DNA of 64,000 bases from assembly GCF_003438495.1 (NCBI RefSeq), contig NZ_QSSH01000010.1, positions 1-64,000 of the forward strand. Direction: 5' to 3'. The stretch comes from Collinsella sp. TF05-9AC. GTDB taxonomy: Bacteria; Actinomycetota; Coriobacteriia; Coriobacteriales; Coriobacteriaceae. The stretch's first letter is position 1. Each line of letters begins with the position of its first letter. A model generated the notes under the pieces. That model made no database searches. It was not told where the DNA came from and saw only the letters and a program-made list of their open reading frames with translations. Shown here in pieces: positions 1 to 8,273 of this stretch. A program made the translations under genes and the position numbers.

Positions 1-212
1 CCCGGCGCGGCCCTCCTCCCGCTGTTCCCGTGGGGCAGGGCCCTGAACCCGTGGGCCCTGACCGTCCTCGCGCGGGAGCGGGTGAGCCCCGTCCTCCTGC
101 AGAACTCAGCGAGGTTGCATGCCTGCGGGTCGAACCCGCCGCCCTCCTCCGCGGCCATCTCCCGGAGCGCCGCGTCTATAATCTCCTGTAGGTCATCGTG
201 TCTCTCGTTCAC
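1..212 (-). CDS. Probable IS21-type transposase, N-terminal part (runs off left edge)
   Basis: An open minus-strand frame starts at a GTG at 210-212, with an AGGAGG about nine bases upstream, and stays open to position 1 (70 codons). The translation has an acidic helix, then NLAEFCRRTGLTRSRARTV and AHGFRALPHG, a helix-turn-helix-like arrangement that I associate with the N-terminus of IS21-family IstA transposases of Coriobacteria. The rest of the gene lies outside the window, so integrity cannot be judged. The 150 bases upstream (213-361) are non-coding and hold A+T-rich blocks that could be the element's terminal repeats. Family assignment is from memory of the motif and is moderately sure. 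Confidence 0.55.
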   Translation of the reverse strand, partial: MNERHDDLQEIIDAALREMAAEEGGGFDPQACNLAEFCRRTGLTRSRARTVRAHGFRALPHGNSGRRAAP

Positions 213-361
213 CTCAATGGTCCTCCTGACGCCGGCGTGTTGGCACCACCAGCGTAGTGGCGGCGGGGAGGCACGGTGGCCATTATTCGGTGACCGGGAT
301 TGGTCAAAATCGTTTGACTATTAGCGGCTAAAATCGCCCGGCGCTAACATCCCATCTGTGC

Positions 362-541
362 TTATTGTGATAAAAGCATCTCAGCTCGTCCGGACAATAA
401 ACGGACGGCCCCTCCAGAGGTGACTTCTGTCTCGGACGCGCCACTAGTCCTCAACAGCCCCAGCACCAGGACGACCGGCACGAGCGGCAGGAACGCCACG
501 AGCGCGAGCGTCGTGACCGCAATGCCCAACGCCCATTTCAC
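362..541 (-). CDS. Putative 59-aa single-span membrane peptide
   Basis: A GTG at 539-541 with GAAGG seven bases upstream opens a 59-codon frame to a TAA at 362. Residues 1-30 are strongly hydrophobic (VKWALGIAVTTLALVAFLPL and on), consistent with one membrane span, followed by a polar tail. I do not recognise it. It sits between a transposase start and a transposase remnant, so it may be a chance frame or the tail of a disrupted gene. Confidence 0.3.
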   Translation of the reverse strand: MKWALGIAVTTLALVAFLPLVPVVLVLGLLRTSGASETEVTSGGAVRLLSGRAEMLLSQ

Positions 542-873
542 GTCTTGCCCTTCGCACCACCTCCTTCCGCTCGAACCTGCAGGAGCGCGCCAACCGCGGG
601 CTCAAGCGCCGCAGCCGCGCGACGCAGGCGTTCCTTGGCGGGAAGCCGCCCATCTGGATGATGGGCGCCGTGTACGCCGAGACGGACGAGGAGTGGGCCT
701 GCCGCCGCCGGTTCGACGACGATTCCATCGGCAGGGCCGTGGAAGGCGCCGAGGCCAACGCGCCCGCGCCCGTCTGCGAGGGCATCGCCGCGGAGCACGC
801 GGTCGGGATCATCGCGCCTGTCGTGGCCGACAACCCGATTCTTTGTTCTTTGCAGGAAGACGGCGTGACATGA
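541..873 (+). pseudogene. IS256/Mutator-type transposase, C-terminal remnant
   Basis: Frame 1 is open from about 541 to a TGA at 871-873 with no proper start. It reads LRTTSFRSNLQERANRGLKR, then RSRATQAF, then MMGAVYAETDEEWACRRRF. The succession NxLERLNxEIKRRTRVxxxF ... GAxLxExxDEW is the C-terminal signature of IS256-type transposases. Upstream catalytic DDE regions are absent, so this is a 5'-truncated fossil of about 110 codons. It marks past insertion and deletion at the polysaccharide locus flank. Confidence 0.55.
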
Positions 874-900
874 ACTTGATTGACGGCATTCCAGGTGATT

Positions 901-941
901 CTCGGTTCCCCAGGCAGCCTGCGGCTACCCGGGGAACCGAG
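901..941. repeat. 11-bp inverted repeat downstream of the transposase remnant
   Basis: CTCGGTTCCCC at 901-911 pairs perfectly with GGGGAACCGAG at 931-941 around a 19-base loop. There is no T-run, so a simple terminator is unlikely. It may belong to the end of the decayed IS256-type element. Confidence 0.4.
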
Positions 942-1040
942 CCCTACACCAACATTCGGGACACTGCCGCCCGTAGTGATCTGCAAGACTCCCAATAAGC
1001 TTGGCGACCGACGCCGCGCTTGTCGACGCAGGACTTTACG

Positions 1041-1092
1041 CCAGGCACAAGAAAAGCCGCCGTTAAGGAACGGCGGCTTTTCTTGTGCCTGG
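1041..1092. terminator. Long bidirectional intrinsic terminator
   Basis: Perfect 22-bp arms (1041-1062 and 1071-1092) around the loop TTAAGGAA. The centre of the stem is G+C-rich (GCCGCCG/CGGCGGC), flanked by AAAA on the left and TTTT on the right, so it can stop transcription from either side. It lies 15 bases beyond the stop of the truncated rmlD fragment and probably terminated that older operon. Confidence 0.85.
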
Positions 1093-1107
1093 CATATTTA
1101 AGAGCGC

Positions 1108-1440
1108 CTAGAGCATCTTGAGGTACTCCCCCAGCTCTTCCTCCCAGTCGGGCATGTGGAAGCCGGCGGACTCCAGCTTGGACAGGTCGAGCGCGGAGTG
1201 GCCCGGACGCGGGGCGATGGGACCGGCGGCGCTGGCGTAGTAGTCGGCGGTCGACACCGGCACGACCTTCCCGCCGTTGCCGTTGGCGGCATCGAAGACG
1301 GCGCGGGCGATGTCGGACCAGCTCTTCACGGCGCCCGAGCCGGTGCAGCCGTAGGTGCCGTAGGGGGCCTTCGCGTCCAGCACGTGGAAGATGGCCGCGG
1401 CCATGTCGCGCGTGAAGGTCAGGATCTCGTTCGCGCGCTT
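1108..1440 (-). pseudogene. rmlD: dTDP-4-dehydrorhamnose reductase, C-terminal fragment
   Basis: The frame reads KRANEILTFTRDMAAAIFHVLD, then YGTYGCTGSGAVKSWSDIA, then DLSKLESAGFHMPDWEEEL before a stop at 1108. This is the C-terminal third of RmlD-type reductases (last step of dTDP-L-rhamnose synthesis), including the NxGxxSWxxFA-like segment and the LDxSKLxxxGFxxPxWxExL ending. The NAD(P)-binding N-terminus and the catalytic YxxxK are missing. Similarity stops abruptly at about 1440, where composition turns A+T-rich. Inferred amputation by recombination when the neighbouring polysaccharide cassette was replaced. Confidence 0.75.
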
Positions 1441-1521
1441 CTACACCGTCGAGCCTCACCATGCAGCCGAGACGGACAGAAGACCGTGAGCACAGCGAAG
1501 AAGACGCAACTGGTTCAACCT

Positions 1522-1790
1522 TCAATCAATCCAATAAATGAAATCAGATGCAGCCAACTTGTCCTTATCCAATTTTCCAAAATGATTTTTCGAAGCATCG
1601 TAACCGCAAATCAGCATCATGTAGTTTGATTTAAATACACCCAAGCCAATCGATTGCTTCTCATCAGAGAGGCCCACTATCTAAAACAGGTCATAAATTC
1701 TATTTTTATAGCTTGCTTTCTTTGGCTGAAACAATTGTCTCACGTGCATGAACTCCATATGCATTTAAGGTCTCTGTGCTTTACGGGTCG
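1522..1790 (-). pseudogene. Decayed fragment, unknown polysaccharide-type gene
   Basis: On the minus strand, sequence ending in a TGA at 1522-1524 reads IVGLSDEKQSIGLGVFK, MMLICGYDASKNHFGKLDKD, then SDFIYWID. It looks like a real protein C-terminus but is interrupted by stops upstream (a TAG before IVGLS, and frame changes further on). I do not recognise the family. The whole 1441-1882 stretch holds no intact gene. Confidence 0.3.
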
Positions 1791-1882
1791 AAGCATATTA
1801 AATGGTTGATGGGGCTAATATACCCTCTTCCTTGACGATCAGTAAAATCCGTATGATTAGAGTCGCAGGCCGTCCCTCTCCC

Positions 1883-2113
1883 CTAGTCCCGCTTAAACAG
1901 ATCCCTCGTGTACACCTTGTCCGCCACGTCCGCGAGCTCGTCGCTCCAGCGGTTGGTCACGATCACGTCGCAGCCGGCCTTGAAGGCCTCCAGGTCGTGG
2001 GTCACCTCGGAGCCGAAGAACTCCGGCGCGTCCAGCGTGGGCTCGTAGACCACCACGGGCACGCCCCTGGCCTTCACACACATCATGACGTCCTGGATGG
2101 AGCATGCGCTCAT
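1883..2113 (-). pseudogene. ugd: UDP-glucose 6-dehydrogenase, C-terminal fragment
   Basis: The reading MSACSIQDVMMCVKARGVPV, then VYEPTLDAPEFFGSEVTHDL, then CDVIVTNRWSDELADVADKV and YTRDLFKRD matches the last ~75 residues of UDP-glucose/GDP-mannose dehydrogenases (family pattern SSIQGVMxRIKxKGVxVVVYEP ... DVIVxNRxxDEL). The NAD domain and catalytic Cys region are absent. Homology ends abruptly near 2113, next to an A+T-rich gene. With the rmlD fragment, it shows that sugar-nucleotide genes once lay here and were cut on import of the present cassette. Confidence 0.8.
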
Positions 2114-2151
2114 GACTGTTCTAGTTTTGCCGTCGTGGACGCAACAACGTA

Positions 2152-3471
2152 CTATTTCATGTTCTGTTTAATCCTCTTGAACAGTGCTGTTTCCTTTAAT
2201 TCAGAAATGGCACATTGGCCCGTTTTTATTTTCTTCCAAAGTTGGCCAAGCTCTTCTGTCGCTTTTCGACCTAGCTCAACTTCATTGTCATCAAGAAGCT
2301 TATCGGTCTCAACGCAAACAAAATCAAACGCAATAGTAAACGAAGTAATGAATGAACTAACGGGAGAAAACTCATGCGACGTATCAAGACTAGCGAGACG
2401 ACAGATCTCCGCGAGCGGAACGTTGACTCCGCCAAGTTGTCCCGCGTAGTCACTCATATCTGAAAGGTACAGACCGCTTGATGGTCTTGCCGAATTGCTA
2501 AACGCATCAAGCATGCCGGTTATATGAACGGCAATTATTTTTTCTGAGAATAGTGCCGTGAATAAAACAGCAGTCGCCTCATATAAAGTGAGCTTGTCTA
2601 TTTCATCAAGAATGTCTTCGATGTTAGACAAATCAATATAGTGCAGGTTTGAGACATTATATGTTGCCTCTTTCAACTGAGGAAATGTTGATCTAATCGC
2701 ATTCACCCAATTGCAGTAATAATCCGTCTTGATGTAATGCTCAACAAAATCGCTTCCCAAACAATTTTCAATAAAGCTCTGACTGAATTCGAGTGTCATA
2801 CAATCGGGGAATCTGTATTCGCATTCGGTGTCGCTCAGCAATATGGGGAAAGGATCGACGGCAAGCCGAAAGATCGCACATATGTTTACAGTGGCTGTGA
2901 AATATACGGTGAAATCTTCGCGAATAGACTTTGAACTGTCTGAAGTCATTTCGTTGGGCTTGGTGTAAAAGGATTCGTGGCCTTGTTTGTGGATATACTT
3001 ATTCGCCTTCTTATTGAGCTTGCTGATCAGCTCATCTATTTCTGGCATTTGCTCAAGAAGTTCTCTGTACTCGGTATCTTTTGAGTACAACATTTTGGAC
3101 AGTTTGCTAAATGAGGGAAACCAGTCAAGTGAGGCCCAATTCTCATATTCAGCAACGCGCTCAGATTCGTCCAGATTCGAAAACAACGTTCCAATAAGGA
3201 TGACCTCTCCAGCTTGTCTGACTGAATAAAAAGCAGCGTCGAAGTAACCCTGATGAATTAAATCTAGCGAGTTAGCCAAGAGCTGACAGGATTCAAGTAA
3301 AAACTGGTTGAAAGATGGCGTAGAGACTAAACCGCTAACGGAATCCGCCAATTGTTCTACGTAGCCATAAAGACGACTGTAAGCGAGCTCATCCTCCCTT
3401 GTCACATAACGCGATGGATGATGTCTCCAGCTGAACATCTGACTATTTATGTATTCGTCTTTAAAGTTCAC
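2152..3471 (-). CDS. Hypothetical protein, 439 aa, A+T-rich
   Basis: A complete uninterrupted frame from a GTG (3469-3471, only a weak AAAG upstream; an ATG at 3436-3438 is an alternative) to a TAA at 2152. It is soluble-looking, rich in Leu, Glu and Asp, and predicted mostly helical, with no signal peptide or clear membrane span. Residues 75-100 (YFDAAFYSVRQAGEVILIG) vaguely recall helical HEPN-like proteins of the form YxxAxxxLRxxxE, and KANKYIHKQGH follows around 155, but the defining Rx4-6H motif is not clear. I assign no function. Its base composition is far lower in G+C than the flanks, which together with the neighbouring gene suggests horizontally acquired cargo. Confidence 0.65.
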   Translation of the reverse strand: MNFKDEYINSQMFSWRHHPSRYVTREDELAYSRLYGYVEQLADSVSGLVSTPSFNQFLLESCQLLANSLDLIHQGYFDAAFYSVRQAGEVILIGTLFSNLDESERVAEYENWASLDWFPSFSKLSKMLYSKDTEYRELLEQMPEIDELISKLNKKANKYIHKQGHESFYTKPNEMTSDSSKSIREDFTVYFTATVNICAIFRLAVDPFPILLSDTECEYRFPDCMTLEFSQSFIENCLGSDFVEHYIKTDYYCNWVNAIRSTFPQLKEATYNVSNLHYIDLSNIEDILDEIDKLTLYEATAVLFTALFSEKIIAVHITGMLDAFSNSARPSSGLYLSDMSDYAGQLGGVNVPLAEICRLASLDTSHEFSPVSSFITSFTIAFDFVCVETDKLLDDNEVELGRKATEELGQLWKKIKTGQCAISELKETALFKRIKQNMK

Positions 3472-3654
3472 CTGAACCAGCTTTCGAGTCTTATTCCGGC
3501 ACTGGGTTCTATTCTAATTGGTCGCGTTCTCAAACAGGCAGCAGTGAAAGCCGGCGAGTCTTACGGTACATTAGAGCCGAGGAGTTTTTTCTCAATGAGC
3601 TAATGCAATTGAGTTTGGCATGGCCTAGACCGCCTTCAAAGCCCAACATTTCAC

Positions 3655-4296
3655 TCAGCGCCATATAGAACCTGCTAGTTCTATTTGCCGCTGAATTGCA
3701 CCTCGCTTGTTTTGCTGACATAGAGTCTTGTATGAAGCGGCAAGGGCGCATTCTTTTTCAAAGAGATCTTTCCGTTGACTGGGCTCATGTAACTTTTCAG
3801 AAGCCTGTTCAAGCGTCCATTGATATTTCTCTGCATTCTGATGCATCCTTTTAACCATAATTTGATACTGATACATTGAAAACAAAAGGGATTGATAAGC
3901 TTCTATGAATTCGGCTATTGCGTCTCCACTCTTTCCTTTGAAGCAAAATCTTGCCTCCATGGCGAGCGATTTCATTTCATCAAGCTTTAAATGCAAATTA
4001 TGTTGAGGGTCGGCATCTAGCACATGATTTATTGAGGCTGAAATTGATTGCAGGTACGTGGTATTAGTTAGCCAAACAAATAGCAGGTCGATAGCCATTT
4101 GCGGTTCGTCGTCATGTTCCAAGTTCTTCGTGTTTTTGACGTAAACACTCATGAGTTTATCGACGGTTATCCATATATTTAAACGTCGATTGAATAGAGA
4201 CTGTTTATTGCTGAGACGAGCTTGGTAACAAGAAATGAGCAACGCGATGATTGCAACAATCGCTGAGATGTACTCAGGTAGATTTATTAGACCCAT
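3655..4296 (-). CDS. Hypothetical membrane-anchored protein, ~213 aa
   Basis: I chose the ATG at 4294-4296 because GAGGAG lies five bases upstream; a second ATG at 4311 is in frame without a clear ribosome site. Residues 5-25 form one membrane segment (YISAIVAIIALLISC), followed by the basic LSNKQSLFNRRLNIW segment and a helical cytosolic domain ending about residue 210. This plan (one N-terminal span, then a SxFxxRLxxW/Y helix) recurs in uncharacterised accessory proteins but names no function. It is A+T-rich like the 2152-3471 gene and lies 183 bases upstream of it on the same strand, so the two may be co-transcribed. Confidence 0.6.
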   Translation of the reverse strand: MGLINLPEYISAIVAIIALLISCYQARLSNKQSLFNRRLNIWITVDKLMSVYVKNTKNLEHDDEPQMAIDLLFVWLTNTTYLQSISASINHVLDADPQHNLHLKLDEMKSLAMEARFCFKGKSGDAIAEFIEAYQSLLFSMYQYQIMVKRMHQNAEKYQWTLEQASEKLHEPSQRKDLFEKECALAASYKTLCQQNKRGAIQRQIELAGSIWR

Positions 4297-4482
4297 TGTC
4301 TCCTCAGCCATTAAAAATCAATTGGCAATACTACAATTATCGCTCTGAATTCAGGATTCTCTGATTCAGTATTCATATAGTGGGACTATGCGAAAGTTTC
4401 TCCAACAAGGAGCAATAAACGGGTGAATAGATTGCTTGCTACAAAAGCAGCAAAGCACTCTCGGATTAGAAGCCTATACAAA

Positions 4483-4529
4483 TAAGGCCGGACTGCTTTG
4501 TTACTAGTAAACAAAGCAGTCCGGCCTTA
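4483..4529 (-). terminator. Strong intrinsic terminator ending the EPS operon
   Basis: A perfect 20-bp stem (4483-4502 with 4510-4529) around a 7-base loop ACTAGTA. Read on the minus strand, the stem is followed by TTATTTG; on the plus strand by AAAAA. It lies 34 bases past the stop of the ATP-grasp gene and separates the polysaccharide operon from the two hypothetical genes. Confidence 0.85.
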
Positions 4530-4562
4530 AAAAAGTCAGTATATAGAGCTAGCGAATAGTTC

Positions 4563-5750
4563 TTATCCCATTTGAATTTCAATTAGCCTAAGAGCGCGGT
4601 CGCAGTTGGTTAACGCTTCTTCTTTCGTGTTGCCGCTGGCAACAACGGAAGCAAAGCGAGCAGAATCATCTACTGCTTTTCCGTACCGTTTTCCAACGAT
4701 ACCGTGAACTTCAACATGAATAACGCCTTCTGAATCTCTTGCAGCTTCAATGCCGTTTAATTCCTGAAGTAAGCCCTCGCGAGCAGGAAGGAATTTAGTA
4801 GCTACGAATTTACCGCTATCACTGTAGCTAAGCTCACTGAACTCTTCTCCCAATGCCAGCTTAATCATGGTCTCAACCATGTCGATACCCGATACAGAGT
4901 TCCAGATAAGATGTGAGGTGATCCAATCGCCACCAAGTCGAGCTCCAAGCTCAACCATTTTAGGACCTTCGGAAGTTAGCATCACTTCTGCATGCGCGGC
5001 GCTATTTTTGAGACCAACGGCTAGTACGGCTGATGAAGCAACATTCGAAATTGCCCGACGCTGTTTGCAGCTTAAACTTGTAGGTTGAACATGACCAATT
5101 TCATAGAAATTTGGAGCACCGGACGTTAACTTATCGGTAACCTGCAGAACATGAGGGACACCGCCAGATACGATAATTTCCACGCTAACTTCAGGGCCGG
5201 TCATACATTCTTCTACAAGCACATCGCCCGAGATGCCCGCTTTGGATGCAGCCTGAAGTGCTGCGGGGAGCTTCTCCAGTGATGAAACCAGATTCACTCC
5301 CCTGCCTCCAGCGCTGTCAGTAGGTTTTGTTATGACGGGATAGGAGAAAGGGGGAACAAAAGTATCTAGCTCACTCACCTTGGCTACGGCGAAGGCAGGA
5401 TGAGGAACCCCCTCTTGAGCAAAGCAATTTATCATCCTAAATTTGTCGGTTGAATTAAGAGCGGCATCTACTGAATTGCCTGGCAGCCCTAGCTCCTCAC
5501 AAAGACGAGCAACCGTGACAACCGAGGTATCGCATGCTCCGCTGGCAATGGCATCCGGTTTAAACTCACGAGCAATCGCGAGCATGGCATCATAATCTCT
5601 GATGGAACCCTGAAAAAACTCATCAGCGAGTGATGCTGCGGGAGCATCCTGACTGATGTCAGCCACGCCAACGTAAAGTCCCATAGACTTGGCGCGCTGA
5701 ATTACAGGTTTTTGGAAAACGGGACCGCCTAATAGAAGAATCTTCTTCAT
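4563..5750 (-). CDS. ATP-grasp ligase of the EPS decoration module
   Basis: 395 aa. The N-terminus is a Rossmann-like pre-ATP-grasp domain (KKILLLGGPVFQKPVIQRAK). The ATP-grasp core follows, with PVITKPTDSAGGRGVNLV around residues 135-155 as nucleotide-binding loop, VLVEECMTGPEVSVE around 175-190 and an ExGARLGGD metal/phosphate segment around 270. Such enzymes form carboxylate-amine or carboxylate-thiol bonds through acyl-phosphates; the substrates here are unknown. The start ATG overlaps the stop of the cytidylyltransferase-oxidoreductase gene (ATGA), so the two are translationally coupled. As last gene before the terminator, beside an aminotransferase, a cytidylyltransferase and LicD, it probably joins an amino compound to a carboxylate in making a polymer substituent. 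Not a carbamoyl-phosphate synthase or D-Ala ligase by length or context. Confidence 0.8.
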   Translation of the reverse strand: MKKILLLGGPVFQKPVIQRAKSMGLYVGVADISQDAPAASLADEFFQGSIRDYDAMLAIAREFKPDAIASGACDTSVVTVARLCEELGLPGNSVDAALNSTDKFRMINCFAQEGVPHPAFAVAKVSELDTFVPPFSYPVITKPTDSAGGRGVNLVSSLEKLPAALQAASKAGISGDVLVEECMTGPEVSVEIIVSGGVPHVLQVTDKLTSGAPNFYEIGHVQPTSLSCKQRRAISNVASSAVLAVGLKNSAAHAEVMLTSEGPKMVELGARLGGDWITSHLIWNSVSGIDMVETMIKLALGEEFSELSYSDSGKFVATKFLPAREGLLQELNGIEAARDSEGVIHVEVHGIVGKRYGKAVDDSARFASVVASGNTKEEALTNCDRALRLIEIQMG

Positions 5751-7129
5751 TTATGAACCTCCATGTATCTAACGTGATCGCCTCGCTCAAAGGAACCGAT
5801 CACTTCACAGATTGCACGTGTTATATCTCTTTCAATACCACCTTCACGACGAAGTGCCTCTTCACCATCAGTCCCTTCGCTCACCGCCTCAATCATCCTT
5901 AGGAACGAAACCCATTCAAATCGAATTCCCTCTCCATCCAATTGGTAGAAATATCGACGGTTGTCAGATGAATTTTCGTAGCGAATTTCAAAGTAGTCCG
6001 TTTTCCACCAAGGAGCAGGTACGTATACATAGCCTTTGGTTCCAGAGACTACAAGGCTTCCTTCGGACTTTGCACCTGCACCTACTTTTGCACTACCAAC
6101 GGCCCCTTGGAACTCAACACTGATTCTGGAGAAATTGTCGAAGGCTTTATCTTTCAGATCACATAAGGAGGAAAACTGCACAGACTCGGGGCTAGAACCC
6201 AATATTTGAAATATCGGCAGCAGTGCTGTGGGTCCCCATGCGGCCATGCTGCTCCAGGCAGTTTCATGGCTCAATGAATACGGCGGACGGTTCGTATTGA
6301 GGTTAGTACAAGTTGCATCAACGGATACGACGTCGCCGATACGACCGCCCGCTACAAGCAATAACATTCGTGCGTATGCCGTTGAATACGCGGTTCGGAG
6401 GGAGTCCATTAGCACTAAGTCCCGCTCGTCAGCTAAGGAAAATAGCTCATCGCATTCTGCTGCGCTTTTGGCGAGCGGAGCTTCACACATAACATGCTTG
6501 CCTGCCTCAAGCGCCTTCTTTACTTGTTCATAATGGCAATCTGGATGCGAGTGGATATAGACCAAATCCACGGCGTCTAGCAATTCGTTGAAATTATCTG
6601 TAATCAGCGGAGCGCTTAACGAGTTCTTGCTTAGCGAGCTTCTATCTTTCGTGCATATCGCAACGACCTCAAGGCCGTTAACTAAACCGCATTCTGCATA
6701 CACGCGGTTCATGTAGTCAGTATATCCAACCAAGCCGCAACGCTGTTTTTTAGTGCTGCGAATTTCTGTGGATGATACACCGCAGGTACGTTCAAGGTAT
6801 TCAACCTTACAGTACTCGTTTAGATAATCGAAATGCCCTACCCAGTCAGAGCCTACAGTGAAAATATCCACGCCATAGCGCTTGATATCATCAATTTTTT
6901 GACCCTCATACTCTTCGACAATTATCTTGTCGGCAATACCCGTGGCTCTTACTGCAGCAATGCGCTCCTCGAGAGGCTGCTGCACGTTAATCTTGCCACG
7001 CTGCTTGTCGAAATCATCAGAAGTGACACCTACGATTAGGTAGTCGCCCAAAGCCTTTGCGCGCTCCAGTAGACGCACATGTCCACGATGGAGATGGTCG
7101 TAGGTACCATAGGTGATGACCTTCATCAT
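5747..7129 (-). CDS. Cytidylyltransferase / Gfo-Idh-MocA oxidoreductase fusion
   Basis: 460 aa in two domains. Residues 1-130 are a TagD/GCT-type nucleotidyltransferase: GTYDHLHRGHVRLLERAKAL carries the HxGH motif (H14, H17), and GVSSTEIRSTKK stands in for the ISTT motif. These domains make CDP-alcohols from CTP and an alcohol phosphate. Residues 131-460 resemble Gfo/Idh/MocA NAD(P)-dependent oxidoreductases: VGYTDYMNRVYAECG as a modified dinucleotide loop and HSHPDCHYEQVKKALEAGKH, followed by MCEAPLAKS. The normal EKP catalytic motif reads EAP here (A217 replaces the Lys), so the redox activity may be altered or lost. Start and stop overlap both neighbours by a few bases. Inference: it activates and perhaps oxidises one small phosphorylated precursor for LicD. 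Confidence 0.8.
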   Translation of the reverse strand: MMKVITYGTYDHLHRGHVRLLERAKALGDYLIVGVTSDDFDKQRGKINVQQPLEERIAAVRATGIADKIIVEEYEGQKIDDIKRYGVDIFTVGSDWVGHFDYLNEYCKVEYLERTCGVSSTEIRSTKKQRCGLVGYTDYMNRVYAECGLVNGLEVVAICTKDRSSLSKNSLSAPLITDNFNELLDAVDLVYIHSHPDCHYEQVKKALEAGKHVMCEAPLAKSAAECDELFSLADERDLVLMDSLRTAYSTAYARMLLLVAGGRIGDVVSVDATCTNLNTNRPPYSLSHETAWSSMAAWGPTALLPIFQILGSSPESVQFSSLCDLKDKAFDNFSRISVEFQGAVGSAKVGAGAKSEGSLVVSGTKGYVYVPAPWWKTDYFEIRYENSSDNRRYFYQLDGEGIRFEWVSFLRMIEAVSEGTDGEEALRREGGIERDITRAICEVIGSFERGDHVRYMEVHK

Positions 7130-8232
7130 TTATTGGCTTCCTTGTCATGCTTAGGCTCCAAACGTCCGCAAGCATCGACGAGTGCTGCAACTAAAAGCAC
7201 ATTATCAGAGAGCGGATGATTGCCGATGTGCCCTACTCTGAACGAGGTATCACCCTTTTCCCCGCCGTTGGGACACAGCCAGATGCCGTACTCATCTTTA
7301 AGCAAGGCGAACAGTGCCTTGGCACTCACGTAAGGGCTTTCGATATAGGTCACGGCATTTGAGGGAGAAGCTAGGCGCATTTGAAAAGGTAGACCGGCCG
7401 AGAAGATCCTATTGCGGAAGTCATTGGCCACGTCGGCACATCGAGCAACTTCAGCTTTAGCGCCACCGGCGGCATCTAGGGCGGCTAGCCTCTCGTGAAT
7501 TTGCAATAGCGTTGTCACTGCAGGGGTGAACGGAGTCTGCCCACGCTCTTGATTCTTTAGCATGTCATAAAGATTTAAATACATGCACGGCTGCGTAAGA
7601 GAATTCGCTCTTTTAACAGCATCAGGTGAGAGGACCATAGGCGCCACGCCCGGAGGACAGGCTAAGGCTTTTTGGGCATCGGTAATAAGCACATCAGCCC
7701 CCATGCTTTCCATGTCGAATGGATCGGCCAAGAAAGAGCTGATGCCGTCTACGATTAGAAACAGATCGTGTTCACGACAAAATCGCCCTATGAGGCTAGC
7801 GTCATAGAGCACACCTTGTGAGGTCTCGCCCAGATTTACAAGGAAAGCGGTACAGTCCCCAACGTTGATAGCTTCGAGGTCAGCTTCGGTAAGCGGAGTG
7901 CCAGGTACAAGCTCGATTGGGACGTTGTCAATGCCGTGCAGCTCAAGCATAGAACGGAACCTGTGACCGAAACTGCCGCCATCAACAACAATTGCCTTGT
8001 CGTTGATGGGATCAAGAAGCCCCATAATAGCGGCTTCCATCGCCCCGGTGCCCGAGCAAGTTGGGAAAATCGCACGTGACCCCTCGGGTGCGTGGGCTAG
8101 GTTGCAAAGAAGCCGCTCGTTTTCGAGCATGGTATGTGAAAATTCCGGCGTGCGGAAATAAGGAGTATCTAGGGAACCAATTGCTCTTACGTTTTCGGAA
8201 GAGGGTACAGGACCTACCGCGAAGTTAATCAT
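7126..8232 (-). CDS. Class V aminotransferase, 2-aminoethylphosphonate transaminase-like
   Basis: 368 aa, fold type I PLP enzyme of class V, the group with 2-aminoethylphosphonate-pyruvate and serine/alanine-glyoxylate transaminases. Visible: FAVGPVPSSENV at the N-terminus, TCSGTGAMEAAI (cofactor phosphate loop, about 58-70), VDGISSFLADPF with the PLP-ring Asp (about 162) and the Schiff-base lysine in ITDAQKALACPPG (K188). A ribosome site (AAAGGA) lies eight bases before the ATG. Neither PEP mutase nor phosphonopyruvate decarboxylase is in the window, so aminoethylphosphonate itself is not established as the product. Next to a CTP-dependent transferase and LicD, amination of a small phosphorylated carbonyl compound is plausible. 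Confidence 0.8.
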   Translation of the reverse strand: MINFAVGPVPSSENVRAIGSLDTPYFRTPEFSHTMLENERLLCNLAHAPEGSRAIFPTCSGTGAMEAAIMGLLDPINDKAIVVDGGSFGHRFRSMLELHGIDNVPIELVPGTPLTEADLEAINVGDCTAFLVNLGETSQGVLYDASLIGRFCREHDLFLIVDGISSFLADPFDMESMGADVLITDAQKALACPPGVAPMVLSPDAVKRANSLTQPCMYLNLYDMLKNQERGQTPFTPAVTTLLQIHERLAALDAAGGAKAEVARCADVANDFRNRIFSAGLPFQMRLASPSNAVTYIESPYVSAKALFALLKDEYGIWLCPNGGEKGDTSFRVGHIGNHPLSDNVLLVAALVDACGRLEPKHDKEANK

Positions 8233-8273
8233 AGAATAATCCTTTCATGGGTCAAAAAACTGGACTTCGGAGC

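Noticed and set aside
2152-3471. HEPN-type RNase assignment
   Set aside because: General helical resemblance only; the Rx4-6H catalytic motif is not convincingly present.
7126-8232. True phosphonate (AEP) biosynthesis
   Set aside because: No PEP mutase or phosphonopyruvate decarboxylase in the window; class V aminotransferases have several substrates.
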